From: Sulfuritalea sp.
GTDB taxonomy: Bacteria; Pseudomonadota; Gammaproteobacteria; Burkholderiales; Rhodocyclaceae
Assembly (NCBI GenBank): GCA_023229685.1
Contig: JALNYT010000002.1
Coordinates: 620,001 to 684,000 of the forward strand
DNA length: 64,000 nt
Direction of reading: 5' to 3'
The notes beneath the pieces are model-generated. The model ran no database searches, was not told the origin of the DNA, and was given only the letters and a program-made list of their open reading frames with translations. A program made the translations under genes and the position numbers. Below are positions 8,388 through 16,296 of the stretch, one piece after another (the stretch's first letter is position 1; each line of letters begins with the position of its first letter).

Positions 8388-9002
8388 ATGGACATCAGAG
8401 CCAAGCCACGAAACTTGCCTGCGGACGAGCGCCGGGCTGTCACGGTCGAAGCGGTTATCGAACTGACGGCCGAGCAGAATCCTGGCGACATTACTACCGC
8501 GGCGATTGCGAAGCGAATGAATCTTACGCAGGGCGCGCTGTTCCGCCACTTTCCGAGCAAGGATGCGATCTGGCAGGCGGTCATGGAATGGGTCGCCGAG
8601 CGATTGCTGCAGAGGGTGGACCGGGCCATGCAAGGCGCGGCATCACCGCTACTGGCGCTGGAAGCGGTGTTCATGACCCATATCGAGTTTGTCGTTGCGC
8701 ATCCCGGTGTGCCACGCCTGCTGTTCGGCGAGTTGCAGCGCGCTGACGACACCCCCGCCAAGCGCATGACCCGCACCCTGCTCGGCAGCTACAGGCAGCG
8801 CTTGAGCGGCCTGATCGAGGCGGGGAAAGCCGGCGGCGAAGTGGCGCGAGAGGTCGATACCGCGGCGGCTGTCGTGGCCTTCATCGGCAGCATTCAGGGT
8901 TTGGTCATGCAATCGTTGCTGAGTGGCAAGGTTAAACAAATGCGCGCCGACGCGCCGGGCGCCTTCGCCATCTACCGTCGGGGAATCAGGAGTCTCAAAT
9001 GA
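8388..9002 (+). CDS. TetR-family transcriptional regulator
   Basis: A 204-residue repressor. The N-terminal helix-turn-helix is seen in DITTAAIAKRMNLTQGALFRHF (about residues 34-55), and the C-terminal part is a ligand-binding helical domain. The ATG at 8388 is preferred over an in-frame start at 8325, because the longer form would run through the perfect inverted repeat at 8351-8370. The stop overlaps the next gene (ATGA), so it is coupled to the membrane protein and the HlyD/ABC export genes that follow and probably represses them. Confidence 0.9.
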   Translation: MDIRAKPRNLPADERRAVTVEAVIELTAEQNPGDITTAAIAKRMNLTQGALFRHFPSKDAIWQAVMEWVAERLLQRVDRAMQGAASPLLALEAVFMTHIEFVVAHPGVPRLLFGELQRADDTPAKRMTRTLLGSYRQRLSGLIEAGKAGGEVAREVDTAAAVVAFIGSIQGLVMQSLLSGKVKQMRADAPGAFAIYRRGIRSLK

Positions 9003-9406
9003 AGTTCCAGCGTACCTTGAAATGGCTCGCCATCGCCGCTATCGCCTTTGGCGTCCTCACCGTGTTTAGCGGCGGCCGGGCATTGTTCGGCAGCGTCGAG
9101 GCGCGCGCCGGGCTCGGCAACATCGTGCCCTTCGTGCTCTGGTTCAACTTCGCGGCCGGCTTTGTTTATATCCTTGCCGGAGTGGCGCTGCTGCTGGCCA
9201 AACCTTGGGCCGCTGCGGTTGCGACGTTTCTCGCAGTGTCCACCGTTCTCGTCTTCCTGGCCTTTGGCGCGCACGTCGCCGGCGGCGGCGCCTTCGAAAT
9301 ACGCACCGTCGGCGCCCTCTCGCTGCGCTCGCTGTTCTGGATCGTGGTGGCGCTGGTGGCCCGCCGCGCGGGGGAAACGCCGGCAACCGGGAGCAGCGCG
9401 CGATGA
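8999..9406 (+). CDS. Small four-span membrane protein, unknown function
   Basis: A 135-residue protein with four predicted membrane spans (about residues 8-28, 43-65, 68-90 and 102-122). No catalytic motif is visible. It sits between the TetR regulator and the periplasmic adaptor with overlaps at both ends (ATGA), so it is part of the export operon. Similar small membrane proteins are found in such operons, but I cannot assign a role. Confidence 0.75.
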   Translation: MKFQRTLKWLAIAAIAFGVLTVFSGGRALFGSVEARAGLGNIVPFVLWFNFAAGFVYILAGVALLLAKPWAAAVATFLAVSTVLVFLAFGAHVAGGGAFEIRTVGALSLRSLFWIVVALVARRAGETPATGSSAR

Positions 9407-10581
9407 GATTTGCCTTCAGCCGCCGTTCCGGTTTCATCCTCGCCGGCACAGCACTGGCGGCCGCCTTTGTCTGGGTTCTGGCGCGCAGCGGGCCGCTGGC
9501 TCCGGTACGGGTGACGGTGGCGCAAGTTGCGCGTGCCGACCTGGCGCCGCTGCTGTTCGGCATCGGCGTCGTCGAAGCGCGGCGCAGTTATCTGGTCGGC
9601 CCCACCACTGCCGCTCGCGTTCGGCAGGTGGCGGTGGATGTCGGCGACATGGTGCATGCCGGTCAGTTGCTGGCAGAGATGGATCCGGTCGACCTCGACC
9701 AGCGCCTTGCTTCCACCGCGGCCGCCGCCGCCCGGGCCAAGAGTGCAGTCGATACCGCGGCGGCGCAGCTTGCCGACAGCATCGCCCGGCGCGAAGTGGC
9801 CGCGGCCAATGCGCGCCGCTATGAAGAGCTGGGACAAAAAGGCTTTGTCAGTTCCAGCGTGACCGAAGGCAAGGCGCAGGAACTGAAATCCGCCGCGGCC
9901 CAGTTTGCCGGCGCCGAAAGCGCATTGGCCGGAGCGCGGCAGGATCTGGCCCGACTCAACGCCGAACGCGAAGGCGCGCAACAACAGCGTGCCAACCTGC
10001 GCCTGCTGGCGCCGGCTGACGGCCTGGTGACTGCGCGCGATGCCGAGCCGGGATCGACCGTTGTCGCCGGCCAGGCCGTGTTGCGCCTGGTTGCGGCCGA
10101 CAGCCTGTGGGTCAGGCTGCGCCTCGATCAGAACCGTTCGGCCGGCCTGCAAGTCGGCCTCCCGGCGGAGATCGTGCTGCGCTCGCGGCCGGGCCAAGTG
10201 CTGGCCGGCAAAGTCGCCCGCATCGAAATGCTCAGCGACAGCGTGACCGAAGAGCGGATTGCGCAAGTGAGCTTCGACACGCCACCCAAGGATGTTTCGG
10301 TCGGCGAGATGAGCGAAATAACCCTGCGCTTGCCGAACACCAGGCAGGCGCTGGTGGTGCCCAACGCTGCGTTGCGCCTGCGTGGCGGCAAGACCGGGGT
10401 CTGGCTCCGGGCCAATGACGCACTGAGCTTCGTTGCGGTCAAGGCCGGAATCAGCGGCGCCGATGGCAGGGTGCAGATCCTCGAGGGACTCAAGGAAGGT
10501 GACGCGGTGATCGTGCATAGCGAGCGCGACCTCGCCGAGCAGAGCCGCATCCAGGTGGTCGCGGCGCTCGCCGGCGCGTGA
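9403..10581 (+). CDS. HlyD-type periplasmic adaptor (membrane fusion protein)
   Basis: A 392-residue adaptor linking an inner-membrane transporter to an outer-membrane channel. One N-terminal anchor (about residues 10-28) is followed by the split lipoyl domain (VRQVAVDVGDMVHAGQLL and later ADGLVTARDAEPGSTV), a long alpha-helical hairpin rich in Ala, Glu and Gln (residues ~105-190), and a beta-barrel part. Because the partners are an FtsX-like permease and an ABC ATPase, it resembles the DevB/MacA group rather than RND adaptors. It starts by overlap with the preceding gene. Confidence 0.9.
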   Translation: MRFAFSRRSGFILAGTALAAAFVWVLARSGPLAPVRVTVAQVARADLAPLLFGIGVVEARRSYLVGPTTAARVRQVAVDVGDMVHAGQLLAEMDPVDLDQRLASTAAAAARAKSAVDTAAAQLADSIARREVAAANARRYEELGQKGFVSSSVTEGKAQELKSAAAQFAGAESALAGARQDLARLNAEREGAQQQRANLRLLAPADGLVTARDAEPGSTVVAGQAVLRLVAADSLWVRLRLDQNRSAGLQVGLPAEIVLRSRPGQVLAGKVARIEMLSDSVTEERIAQVSFDTPPKDVSVGEMSEITLRLPNTRQALVVPNAALRLRGGKTGVWLRANDALSFVAVKAGISGADGRVQILEGLKEGDAVIVHSERDLAEQSRIQVVAALAGA

Positions 10582-10588
10582 GCTTGTC

Positions 10589-11782
10589 ATGATCAGTCTG
10601 GCCGGCCGCGACATCCTGCATTCCTGGGGCAAATTCGTCCTCACCGGGATGGGCCTGGGCCTCCTGATCGGCGCTACGCTGACCATGGCCGGCGTCTATC
10701 GCGGCATGGTCGATGACGCCAAGGTTCTGCTCACCAGCAGCGGGGCCGACATCTGGGTGGTGCAGAAGGACACTCAGGGGCCGTATGCGGAAGCGTCGAG
10801 CATCAGGGATGATGCCTACCGCGGCGTGCTCGGCCTGCCCGGCGTGGCGCAGGCCGCCAGTGTGACCTACCTGACCATGCAGGTACGCCATGGCGCGCGC
10901 GACGAGCGCACCATGGTGGTCGGCTTCGAACCGGGGCAGCCCGGCGAGCCGCCGAATCTGCTGGCGGGGCGGCGCCTGTTGCGCGGCCATTTCGAGGCCA
11001 TCGCCGACGTCAAGACCGGCTTCCGGCTGGGCGAGCGCATCAGCATCCGGCGCCACGACTATGAAGTGGTCGGCCTGACGCGGCGCATGGTGTCGACGGG
11101 CGGCGATCCGATGGTCTTCATTCCGCTCAAGGACGCCCAGGAAGCGCAATTCCTCAAGGACAACGACGCCATCATCAGCGAGCGCGCACGCACGGCGTCC
11201 AACCCCGCCCTGAATCGCCCCGGCGTGCCCGGCCTGCTCGACGCCGTAAATGCCGCGCAGACCGTCAACCACAGCGTCAATGCCGTGCTGGTGAGGGTCG
11301 CCGACGGCATTCCGGCCGAGCAGGTGGCGCAGGAAATCCGCCGCTGGAAGCACTTGCAGGCCTACACCCGCCAGCAGATGGAAGAGATCCTGATCGTAAA
11401 ACTGGTCGCCACTTCGGCCAAACAGATCGGCATGTTCCTGGCGATCCTGACCATCGTCAGCGCGGCCATCGTGGCCTTCATCATCTACACCATGACGCTG
11501 GGCAAGATTCGCGAGATTGCGGTTTTGAAACTGATCGGCACCCGCAACCGGACCATTGCCGGGATGATCCTGCAGCAGGCCCTCGGGCTCGGCCTGATCG
11601 GCTTCGTGGTCGGCAAGATCTCCGCGACCTTGTGGGGCCCGGCATTTCCCAAGTATGTGTTGCTCGAGCCTGGCGATGCCGTGCGTGCGCTTGTCATCAT
11701 CATGGTGGTCTGCGCGCTGGCCAGCACGCTGGCAATCCGCGCGGCGCTCAAGGTCGATCCGGCCACGGCGATCGGGGGCTGA
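10589..11782 (+). CDS. ABC transporter permease, FtsX/DevC type
   Basis: A 397-residue permease with the type VII (MacB/FtsX) layout: a span near residues 18-38, a large periplasmic domain (about 45-270), then three C-terminal spans (near 275-300, 325-345 and 360-385). KIREIAVLKLIGTRN just before the third span is typical of FtsX-domain proteins. Together with the adaptor and the ATPase it forms a DevBCA-like exporter, which in other bacteria moves glycolipids, peptides or antibiotics by mechanotransmission. The substrate is unknown. Confidence 0.88.
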   Translation: MISLAGRDILHSWGKFVLTGMGLGLLIGATLTMAGVYRGMVDDAKVLLTSSGADIWVVQKDTQGPYAEASSIRDDAYRGVLGLPGVAQAASVTYLTMQVRHGARDERTMVVGFEPGQPGEPPNLLAGRRLLRGHFEAIADVKTGFRLGERISIRRHDYEVVGLTRRMVSTGGDPMVFIPLKDAQEAQFLKDNDAIISERARTASNPALNRPGVPGLLDAVNAAQTVNHSVNAVLVRVADGIPAEQVAQEIRRWKHLQAYTRQQMEEILIVKLVATSAKQIGMFLAILTIVSAAIVAFIIYTMTLGKIREIAVLKLIGTRNRTIAGMILQQALGLGLIGFVVGKISATLWGPAFPKYVLLEPGDAVRALVIIMVVCALASTLAIRAALKVDPATAIGG

Positions 11783-11783
11783 G

Positions 11784-12500
11784 ATGGACGAAGGGATCTG
11801 CATCGAAGGCCTCAGCAAGCGCTACGGCGAGGGCGACACCGCCGTCGATGCGCTGAAGGATGTGAACATGAGCATCGCTCCCGGCGAAGTGGTCGGCCTG
11901 GTCGGCCCCAGCGGCTCGGGCAAGACCACGCTGCTCAAGTGTCTCGGCGCGGTGATCGAACCGACCCGCGGCCGCATGACCCTGGGCGGCGAGGTGATCT
12001 ACGACAGCGCACAGGGCGGCTGGAAGACCGCCGATCTGCGCGCGTTGCGGCGCGACCGGATCGGCTTCATTTTTCAGGCTCCGTATCTGATTCCCTTTCT
12101 CGACGTCACCGACAACGTGGCCCTGCTGCCGATGCTGGCGGGGCGTGCAAACGGGCCGTCGCGGGCGCGGGCACAGGAGTTGTTGCAGGCGCTCGATGTG
12201 GCGCATCGCGCCAAAGCGCAGCCGAGCGAACTTTCCGGCGGCGAGCAGCAGCGCGTTTCCATTGCCCGCGCGCTGGCCAACCAGCCGCCGGTGATTCTTG
12301 CCGACGAACCCACCGCGCCGCTCGACAGCGAGCGGGCGCTGGCCGTGATGCGCATCCTCAACCAGATGGCCAGTCAATTCCAGACCGCGATCATCGTCGT
12401 CACCCACGACGAGAAGATCATTCCGATCTTCAAACGCATTTACCACATCCGCGATGGACGGACGGAGGAAGAGGCGGGTGAAGGGAGGGGGATTGCGTGA
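11784..12500 (+). CDS. ABC transporter ATP-binding protein, DevA/LolD type
   Basis: A 238-residue ATPase with Walker A GPSGSGKTT, Q-loop FIFQAPYL, signature LSGGEQQR, Walker B VILADEPT and switch His in VVTHDE. Its closest type is the MacB/LolD/DevA branch, matching the FtsX-like permease two bases upstream. It closes the export operon; arsC follows after 34 bp. One small deviation is the D-loop, which reads APLDS, with alanine in place of the more common glycine or alanine-serine pair. Confidence 0.92.
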   Translation: MDEGICIEGLSKRYGEGDTAVDALKDVNMSIAPGEVVGLVGPSGSGKTTLLKCLGAVIEPTRGRMTLGGEVIYDSAQGGWKTADLRALRRDRIGFIFQAPYLIPFLDVTDNVALLPMLAGRANGPSRARAQELLQALDVAHRAKAQPSELSGGEQQRVSIARALANQPPVILADEPTAPLDSERALAVMRILNQMASQFQTAIIVVTHDEKIIPIFKRIYHIRDGRTEEEAGEGRGIA

Positions 12501-12534
12501 GCCGGCAGAGCGGATCTTCGTAAAGGAAGCCACC

Positions 12535-13026
12535 ATGAGCAAAGTGTTCAAGGTACTGGTGCTGTGCACCGGCAACTCGGCCCGCAGCATTCTTGGCGAG
12601 GCGCTGTTCAATCACCTCGGCGCCGGGCGCATCAAGGCGTACTCCGCGGGCAGCAAGCCCGCCGGCACGGTCAATCCGGTCGCGCTGGAGACACTGGCGC
12701 AGCACGGCGTTCCGGTGACGGATGCGCGCAGCAAATCCTGGGACGAATTCGCCGCGCGGTCAGCGCCGACTCTTGACTTCATCTTCACCGTCTGCGGCAA
12801 TGCGGCCGAGGAAGCTTGTCCGGTCTGGCCCGGCCATCCCGCCACTGCGCACTGGGGCATTCCCGATCCGGCCCAGGTCGAGCCGCTGGCGGCGCGGCGG
12901 GAGGCCTTCGAAGAGGCTTATCATTCGCTCGAAAAGCGCATCCGTGCCTTTCTCGCCCTGCCGCTGGAAACCATGACGGCGCAAGAGTCGGTGCTGGCGG
13001 CACGGCGAATTCACACAGGAACCTGA
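12535..13026 (+). CDS. arsC: Arsenate reductase ArsC (low-MW phosphatase family)
   Basis: A 163-residue enzyme that reduces arsenate to arsenite using thiol chemistry. LCTGNSARS (residues ~9-17) is the phosphate/arsenate loop with its nucleophilic cysteine, and FTVCGNA carries the second conserved cysteine. It is followed by acr3 with one base between them, the standard reduce-and-export arrangement. The C-terminal end, ESVLAARR and beyond, is encoded by a copy of the 25-bp dispersed repeat (12983-13007) and looks like an extension relative to typical family ends. Confidence 0.92.
   Translation: MSKVFKVLVLCTGNSARSILGEALFNHLGAGRIKAYSAGSKPAGTVNPVALETLAQHGVPVTDARSKSWDEFAARSAPTLDFIFTVCGNAAEEACPVWPGHPATAHWGIPDPAQVEPLAARREAFEEAYHSLEKRIRAFLALPLETMTAQESVLAARRIHTGT
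12750..12774 (+). repeat. Dispersed 25-bp repeat, copy 2 (degenerate, inside arsC)
   Basis: Retains CGCCG at the left end and CAGCGCCGACTCTT at the right, with five mismatches to the 17777 copy in the middle. This is the weakest coding copy; chance similarity is possible. Confidence 0.45.
12983..13007 (-). repeat. Dispersed 25-bp repeat, copy 3 (end of arsC)
   Basis: Identical over all 25 bases to the copy at 59811-59835 in hemW, and in the same relative orientation to the gene. Both are read in the same frame, giving ESVLAARR. Confidence 0.8.
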
Positions 13027-13027
13027 G

Positions 13028-14095
13028 ATGTCCGCCCAATGCGAAGTCGCTGCCAAGCGCGCCACCGCCGCGTCGATGAGTACTTTCGAGCGCTACCTGA
13101 CGGTCTGGGTCTTCCTCTGCATCGTCGCCGGCATCGCCCTCGGGCAATGGCTGCCGGCCCTCTTCCAGATGCTGGAAAAACTCGAAGTGGCGCGGGTCAA
13201 TCTGCCGGTCGGGCTGCTGATCTGGATCATGATCATCCCGATGCTGGTCAAGGTCGATTTCGGCGCGCTGCACGAAGTCAGAAACCACGTCAAAGGTATC
13301 GGCGTCACGCTGTTCGTGAACTGGCTGGTGAAACCTTTCTCGATGGCCTTCCTCGGCTGGCTGTTCATTCGACACCTGTTCGCGCCGATGCTGCCGGCCG
13401 GCCAGCTCGACAGCTACATCGCCGGCCTGATCCTGCTCGCCGCCGCGCCGTGCACGGCGATGGTTTTCGTCTGGAGCCGGCTGTCGAACGGCGATCCGCT
13501 GTTCACCCTTTCGCAAGTGGCATTGAACGACAGCATCATGATCGTCGCCTTCGCGCCGCTGGTGGCATTCCTGCTCGGCATCTCGGCCATCACCGTGCCG
13601 TGGGACACGCTGTTCACCTCGGTGCTGCTCTACATCGTGATTCCGGTGATCCTGGCCCAGCTCTGGCGCAAGTCGCTGCTCGCCATAGGACAGGAGCATT
13701 TCGACGCGACGATGGAAAAAATCGGGCCGTGGTCGATCAGCGCGCTACTGGCGACGCTGGTGCTGCTGTTCGCCTTCCAGGGCAAGGCCATCATCGAGCA
13801 GCCGCTGGTGATTGCGCTGCTGGCCGTGCCGATCCTGATCCAGGTCTTCTTCAATTCGGCGCTGGCCTACTGGCTCAATCGCGCGCTGGGCGAGAAGCAC
13901 AATGTGGCGTGCCCCTCCGCCCTGATCGGCGCCAGCAACTTCTTCGAACTGGCCGTCGCCGCCGCCATCAGCCTGTTCGGTTTCGAATCCGGCGCGGCAT
14001 TGGCGACCGTGGTCGGCGTGCTGATCGAGGTGCCGGTGATGCTGCTGGTGGTCAAGGTGGTGAATTCCAGCAAGGAGTGGTACGAGCGTGGCTGA
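13028..14095 (+). CDS. acr3: Arsenite efflux permease ACR3
   Basis: A 355-residue inner-membrane protein with ten spans, of the ACR3 arsenite exporter family. Family landmarks are LAAAPCTAMVFVWS, with the essential cysteine of span 4, and ALIGASNFFELAVAAAI with the conserved glutamate in a late span. It expels As(III) using the proton motive force. The ATG at 13028 follows the arsC stop directly; an internal ATG at residue 17 is a possible alternative. It overlaps the GDCCVxC gene at the end. Confidence 0.94.
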   Translation: MSAQCEVAAKRATAASMSTFERYLTVWVFLCIVAGIALGQWLPALFQMLEKLEVARVNLPVGLLIWIMIIPMLVKVDFGALHEVRNHVKGIGVTLFVNWLVKPFSMAFLGWLFIRHLFAPMLPAGQLDSYIAGLILLAAAPCTAMVFVWSRLSNGDPLFTLSQVALNDSIMIVAFAPLVAFLLGISAITVPWDTLFTSVLLYIVIPVILAQLWRKSLLAIGQEHFDATMEKIGPWSISALLATLVLLFAFQGKAIIEQPLVIALLAVPILIQVFFNSALAYWLNRALGEKHNVACPSALIGASNFFELAVAAAISLFGFESGAALATVVGVLIEVPVMLLVVKVVNSSKEWYERG

Positions 14096-14303
14096 AATCA
14101 TTCTCGAATCGACGCTGACCTGTCCGCTGTGCGGGCACGTCAAAACCGAGACCATGCCCACCGACGCCTGCCAGTGGTTCTACGAGTGCGCAGGCTGCCA
14201 CGCGCTGCTCAAGCCCAAGCCCGGCGACTGCTGCGTATTCTGTTCCTACGGCACGGTGCCCTGCCCGCCGATACAGGAAAGCGGGCGGGGACATTGCTGT
14301 TGA
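14088..14303 (+). CDS. GDCCVxC-domain protein (cysteine form)
   Basis: A 71-residue protein with PLCGH, ECAGCH and the family motif GDCCVFCSYGT followed by CPPIQ, ten cysteines in all and a C-terminal HCC. In part of this family one cysteine of the motif is selenocysteine; here every position is an ordinary TGC or TGT codon. The cysteine arrangement suggests metal or metalloid binding. The GTG start at 14088 overlaps the acr3 stop, tying it to arsenite export and perhaps to mercury or arsenic handling. Function is not established. Confidence 0.85.
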   Translation: MAEIILESTLTCPLCGHVKTETMPTDACQWFYECAGCHALLKPKPGDCCVFCSYGTVPCPPIQESGRGHCC

Positions 14304-14334
14304 ATCCCACGGGCATTGTTATTGACCGCCTGAT

Positions 14335-14359
14335 TGCCGCATCGCCAGCGCCGACTCTC
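14335..14359 (+). repeat. Dispersed 25-bp repeat, copy 4 (upstream of osmC-like gene)
   Basis: Intergenic copy with three mismatches to the 17777 copy; core GCCAGCGCCGACTCT is intact. It ends 13 bp before the start codon of the OsmC-like gene, next to its AAGGAG ribosome binding site. Confidence 0.75.
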
Positions 14360-14372
14360 AAAGGAGCAAATC

Positions 14373-14828
14373 ATGAGTGAGTCCCACCAGTTTTCCTTCA
14401 CCTTGGAACAGCAGGAAGAGTTCGCCTTTCTGATCCGCTTCGACCAGGACATTCCACCGCTGCTCGCCGACGAGCCGCAACCTTTGGGCAAGGGTGCCGG
14501 CCCCAACCCTTCGCGCCTGCTCGCCGCGAGTATCGCCAATTGCCTTTCGGCCAGCCTGCTGTTCGCGCTGCGCAAGTTCAAGAACAATCCCGGCCCGATC
14601 GTCACGGTGGTCACCGCCCACATGGAGCGCAACGAAGAGAAGCGCCTGCGTGTCGGCAGCGTCGATGTCACGATCCAGGTCGATTCGCCGGCCGATGCTC
14701 TCGAGCATCTCGATCGCGTGCTCGACCAGTTCGAGGATTTCTGCGTCGTCACCCAGAGCGTGCGCAGCGGCTTCCCGGTCAACGTGACCGTGCGCGACGG
14801 CGACGGCAAGGTGCTCAAGCCGGTCTGA
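14373..14828 (+). CDS. OsmC-family protein
   Basis: A 151-residue OsmC/Ohr-fold protein. The two redox cysteines typical of the fold appear in IANCLSASLLFAL and EDFCVVTQSV, as in members that reduce organic hydroperoxides. An AAGGAG ribosome binding site precedes the ATG. It lies downstream of the arsenic genes and ends 4 bp from the convergent Crp/Fnr-type regulator, so it may share metalloid or oxidative stress induction; that is inference. A specific peroxide substrate cannot be read from the sequence. Confidence 0.85.
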   Translation: MSESHQFSFTLEQQEEFAFLIRFDQDIPPLLADEPQPLGKGAGPNPSRLLAASIANCLSASLLFALRKFKNNPGPIVTVVTAHMERNEEKRLRVGSVDVTIQVDSPADALEHLDRVLDQFEDFCVVTQSVRSGFPVNVTVRDGDGKVLKPV

Positions 14829-14831
14829 ACG

Positions 14832-15452
14832 CTACCGCTTTACGCCCGCGGCGCGCAGATGCAGCGCCCCGTTCGCCCGCGACAAACTGCCATCGCGCTC
14901 CAGGGTCGCCAGCGCGCGGTACAGGGCTTCATGGCTCATGCCCAGTTCCGCCGCGAGATCCATCAACGCCCCCGGCGTAGCGTAGCGCCCGTCCGCAGCG
15001 CAACGCAGGCGCAGGAATTGCAGGACGCGCTGTGATGCCGAGCGGATCTGCTTGAGCTCGTAACGGCTGCGCAAACGCTGCAGGCTGTGCGCGAGATCCG
15101 CGCTGAAGCGCCACAGGCTTTCCGGATCGCCGCGCAGGGCCGTTGCCAGCGCCGCCTTCGGGTAGCGCCCGATCCGGCTTTCCGTCACGGCGACCGCATC
15201 GCAGTGATAGCGTTCGCTGAACAGCGACGCCTCGGCAAAGGTCTCGCCGGCACGCACCTGGTGCAGCGTGACCGCCGTGCCGTCCGGCGTCACGCGTTGC
15301 AGACGCACACTGCCGGCCAGCAACAGAAAAATGCCCCGACTGCGATCCCCCTGGCGAAATACCGTGGCGCCGGCTGCCACGGTTTGCAACTCGGCGGCGA
15401 CACCGGCCAAGGCGGGGGCGGTCTCCGCCGATTTGGTATCGATCTGTTTCAT
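14832..15452 (-). CDS. Crp/Fnr-family transcriptional regulator
   Basis: A 206-residue regulator with an N-terminal cyclic-nucleotide-binding fold (about residues 20-130) and a C-terminal winged helix with GALMDLAAELGMSHEALYRALATLERDG. No FNR-type cysteine cluster is present in the N-terminus, so it is not an iron-sulfur FNR; the ligand is unknown. The ATG at 15452 is chosen over an in-frame start at 15494 because a perfect palindrome covers the sequence in front of it. It is divergent from the DUF4395 gene, which it may control. Confidence 0.88.
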   Translation of the reverse strand: MKQIDTKSAETAPALAGVAAELQTVAAGATVFRQGDRSRGIFLLLAGSVRLQRVTPDGTAVTLHQVRAGETFAEASLFSERYHCDAVAVTESRIGRYPKAALATALRGDPESLWRFSADLAHSLQRLRSRYELKQIRSASQRVLQFLRLRCAADGRYATPGALMDLAAELGMSHEALYRALATLERDGSLSRANGALHLRAAGVKR

Positions 15453-15467
15453 ATGATTGCAATCATA
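15452..15467. promoter_or_regulatory. Perfect 16-bp palindrome, Crp/Fnr-type site
   Basis: TATGATTGCAATCATA is fully self-complementary. The ATGAT-N4-ATCAT core differs from the FNR consensus TTGAT-N4-ATCAA by one base per half. It touches the start codon of the Crp/Fnr-type gene and lies in the divergent promoter region, suggesting autoregulation. Confidence 0.7.
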
Positions 15468-15539
15468 AGCGCTGCTACGCCGACCCGCTAGCATCTAGCA
15501 CTGGGCGCGTTCCTGTGGGAACTCTTGAGAGGATTGCAG

Positions 15540-16286
15540 ATGAAGAAAATCTTTGGTTTCGGCCAGACAGTCGAAGGCTACGCGGTGCCGGTGCTCAATG
15601 AGCGCGAAGTGCGAGCGAGCGCCGGCATATTGTTCTTCTTCGCCCTGGTGTCATTCCTGAACTCGTGGTTGATCGGCAATTTCCGCCTGACGAGAATCTT
15701 CGTGATTGCCTTCCTGATCGACTTCACCATCCGCATTTTCATCAATCCGAAGTATTCGCCGAGCATGATCCTCGGCCGACTCGCGGTGAAGAATCAAGTG
15801 CCCGAATGGTCCGGCGCGCCGCAGAAGCGCTTCGCCTGGGCCGTGGGCTGGACGCTGGCCGTGGTCATGTTCTACCTCATCGTGCTCAACAACGTGATCG
15901 GCCCGATCAACCTGATCGTCTGCGCCACCTGTCTCACGCTGATGTTCTTCGAGAGCGCCTTCGGCATCTGCCTGGCCTGCAAGATCTACAACGCCTTCTC
16001 GCGCGAGCAGGCGCAACATTGCCCCGGCGGCACTTGTGAAATTGGCGAAGTCTTTACCCCGCATGCCAGCCAGAAAGTCGGCGCTGGCGGGACGGCGATC
16101 GTCGTGATGTTTCTTGCGCTGATCGGCTTCGTCGGCCCGCATTGGTTCCCCGCCGCCGAGGCCGTCACGCCGACCGCTGAGGCGCCCGCGGCCGTGACGG
16201 CCGCTGGAGGCAAATGTACGCCGCCGGACTGGGCCGTGGCCATGGGCCATGCCGAAATGTGGAAGCTGCACAACAACTGCAAGTAA
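15540..16286 (+). CDS. DUF4395-like membrane protein
   Basis: A 248-residue membrane protein with two N-terminal spans (about residues 27-60), two more near 95-135 and a fifth near 182-200, then an Ala/Pro-rich tail. GICLACKIY resembles the conserved CxxCKIY pattern of DUF4395 proteins, which are often linked to thioredoxin-like or sulfur-transfer partners. A further cysteine pair occurs in HCPGGTCEIG. The segment KVGAGGTA is encoded by a repeat copy at 16073. It is followed by a secreted protein gene after 10 bp. Function unknown. Confidence 0.72.
   Translation: MKKIFGFGQTVEGYAVPVLNEREVRASAGILFFFALVSFLNSWLIGNFRLTRIFVIAFLIDFTIRIFINPKYSPSMILGRLAVKNQVPEWSGAPQKRFAWAVGWTLAVVMFYLIVLNNVIGPINLIVCATCLTLMFFESAFGICLACKIYNAFSREQAQHCPGGTCEIGEVFTPHASQKVGAGGTAIVVMFLALIGFVGPHWFPAAEAVTPTAEAPAAVTAAGGKCTPPDWAVAMGHAEMWKLHNNCK
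16073..16097 (-). repeat. Dispersed 25-bp repeat, copy 5 (inside DUF4395 gene)
   Basis: Four mismatches to the 17777 copy in reverse orientation; read in frame as KVGAGGTA. Confidence 0.65.
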
Positions 16287-16296
16287 GGAAAGCACA

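Noticed and set aside
14088..14303. Selenocysteine in the GDCCVxC protein
   Set aside because: The motif codons are TGC, TGC and TGT with no in-frame TGA, so no selenocysteine is needed.
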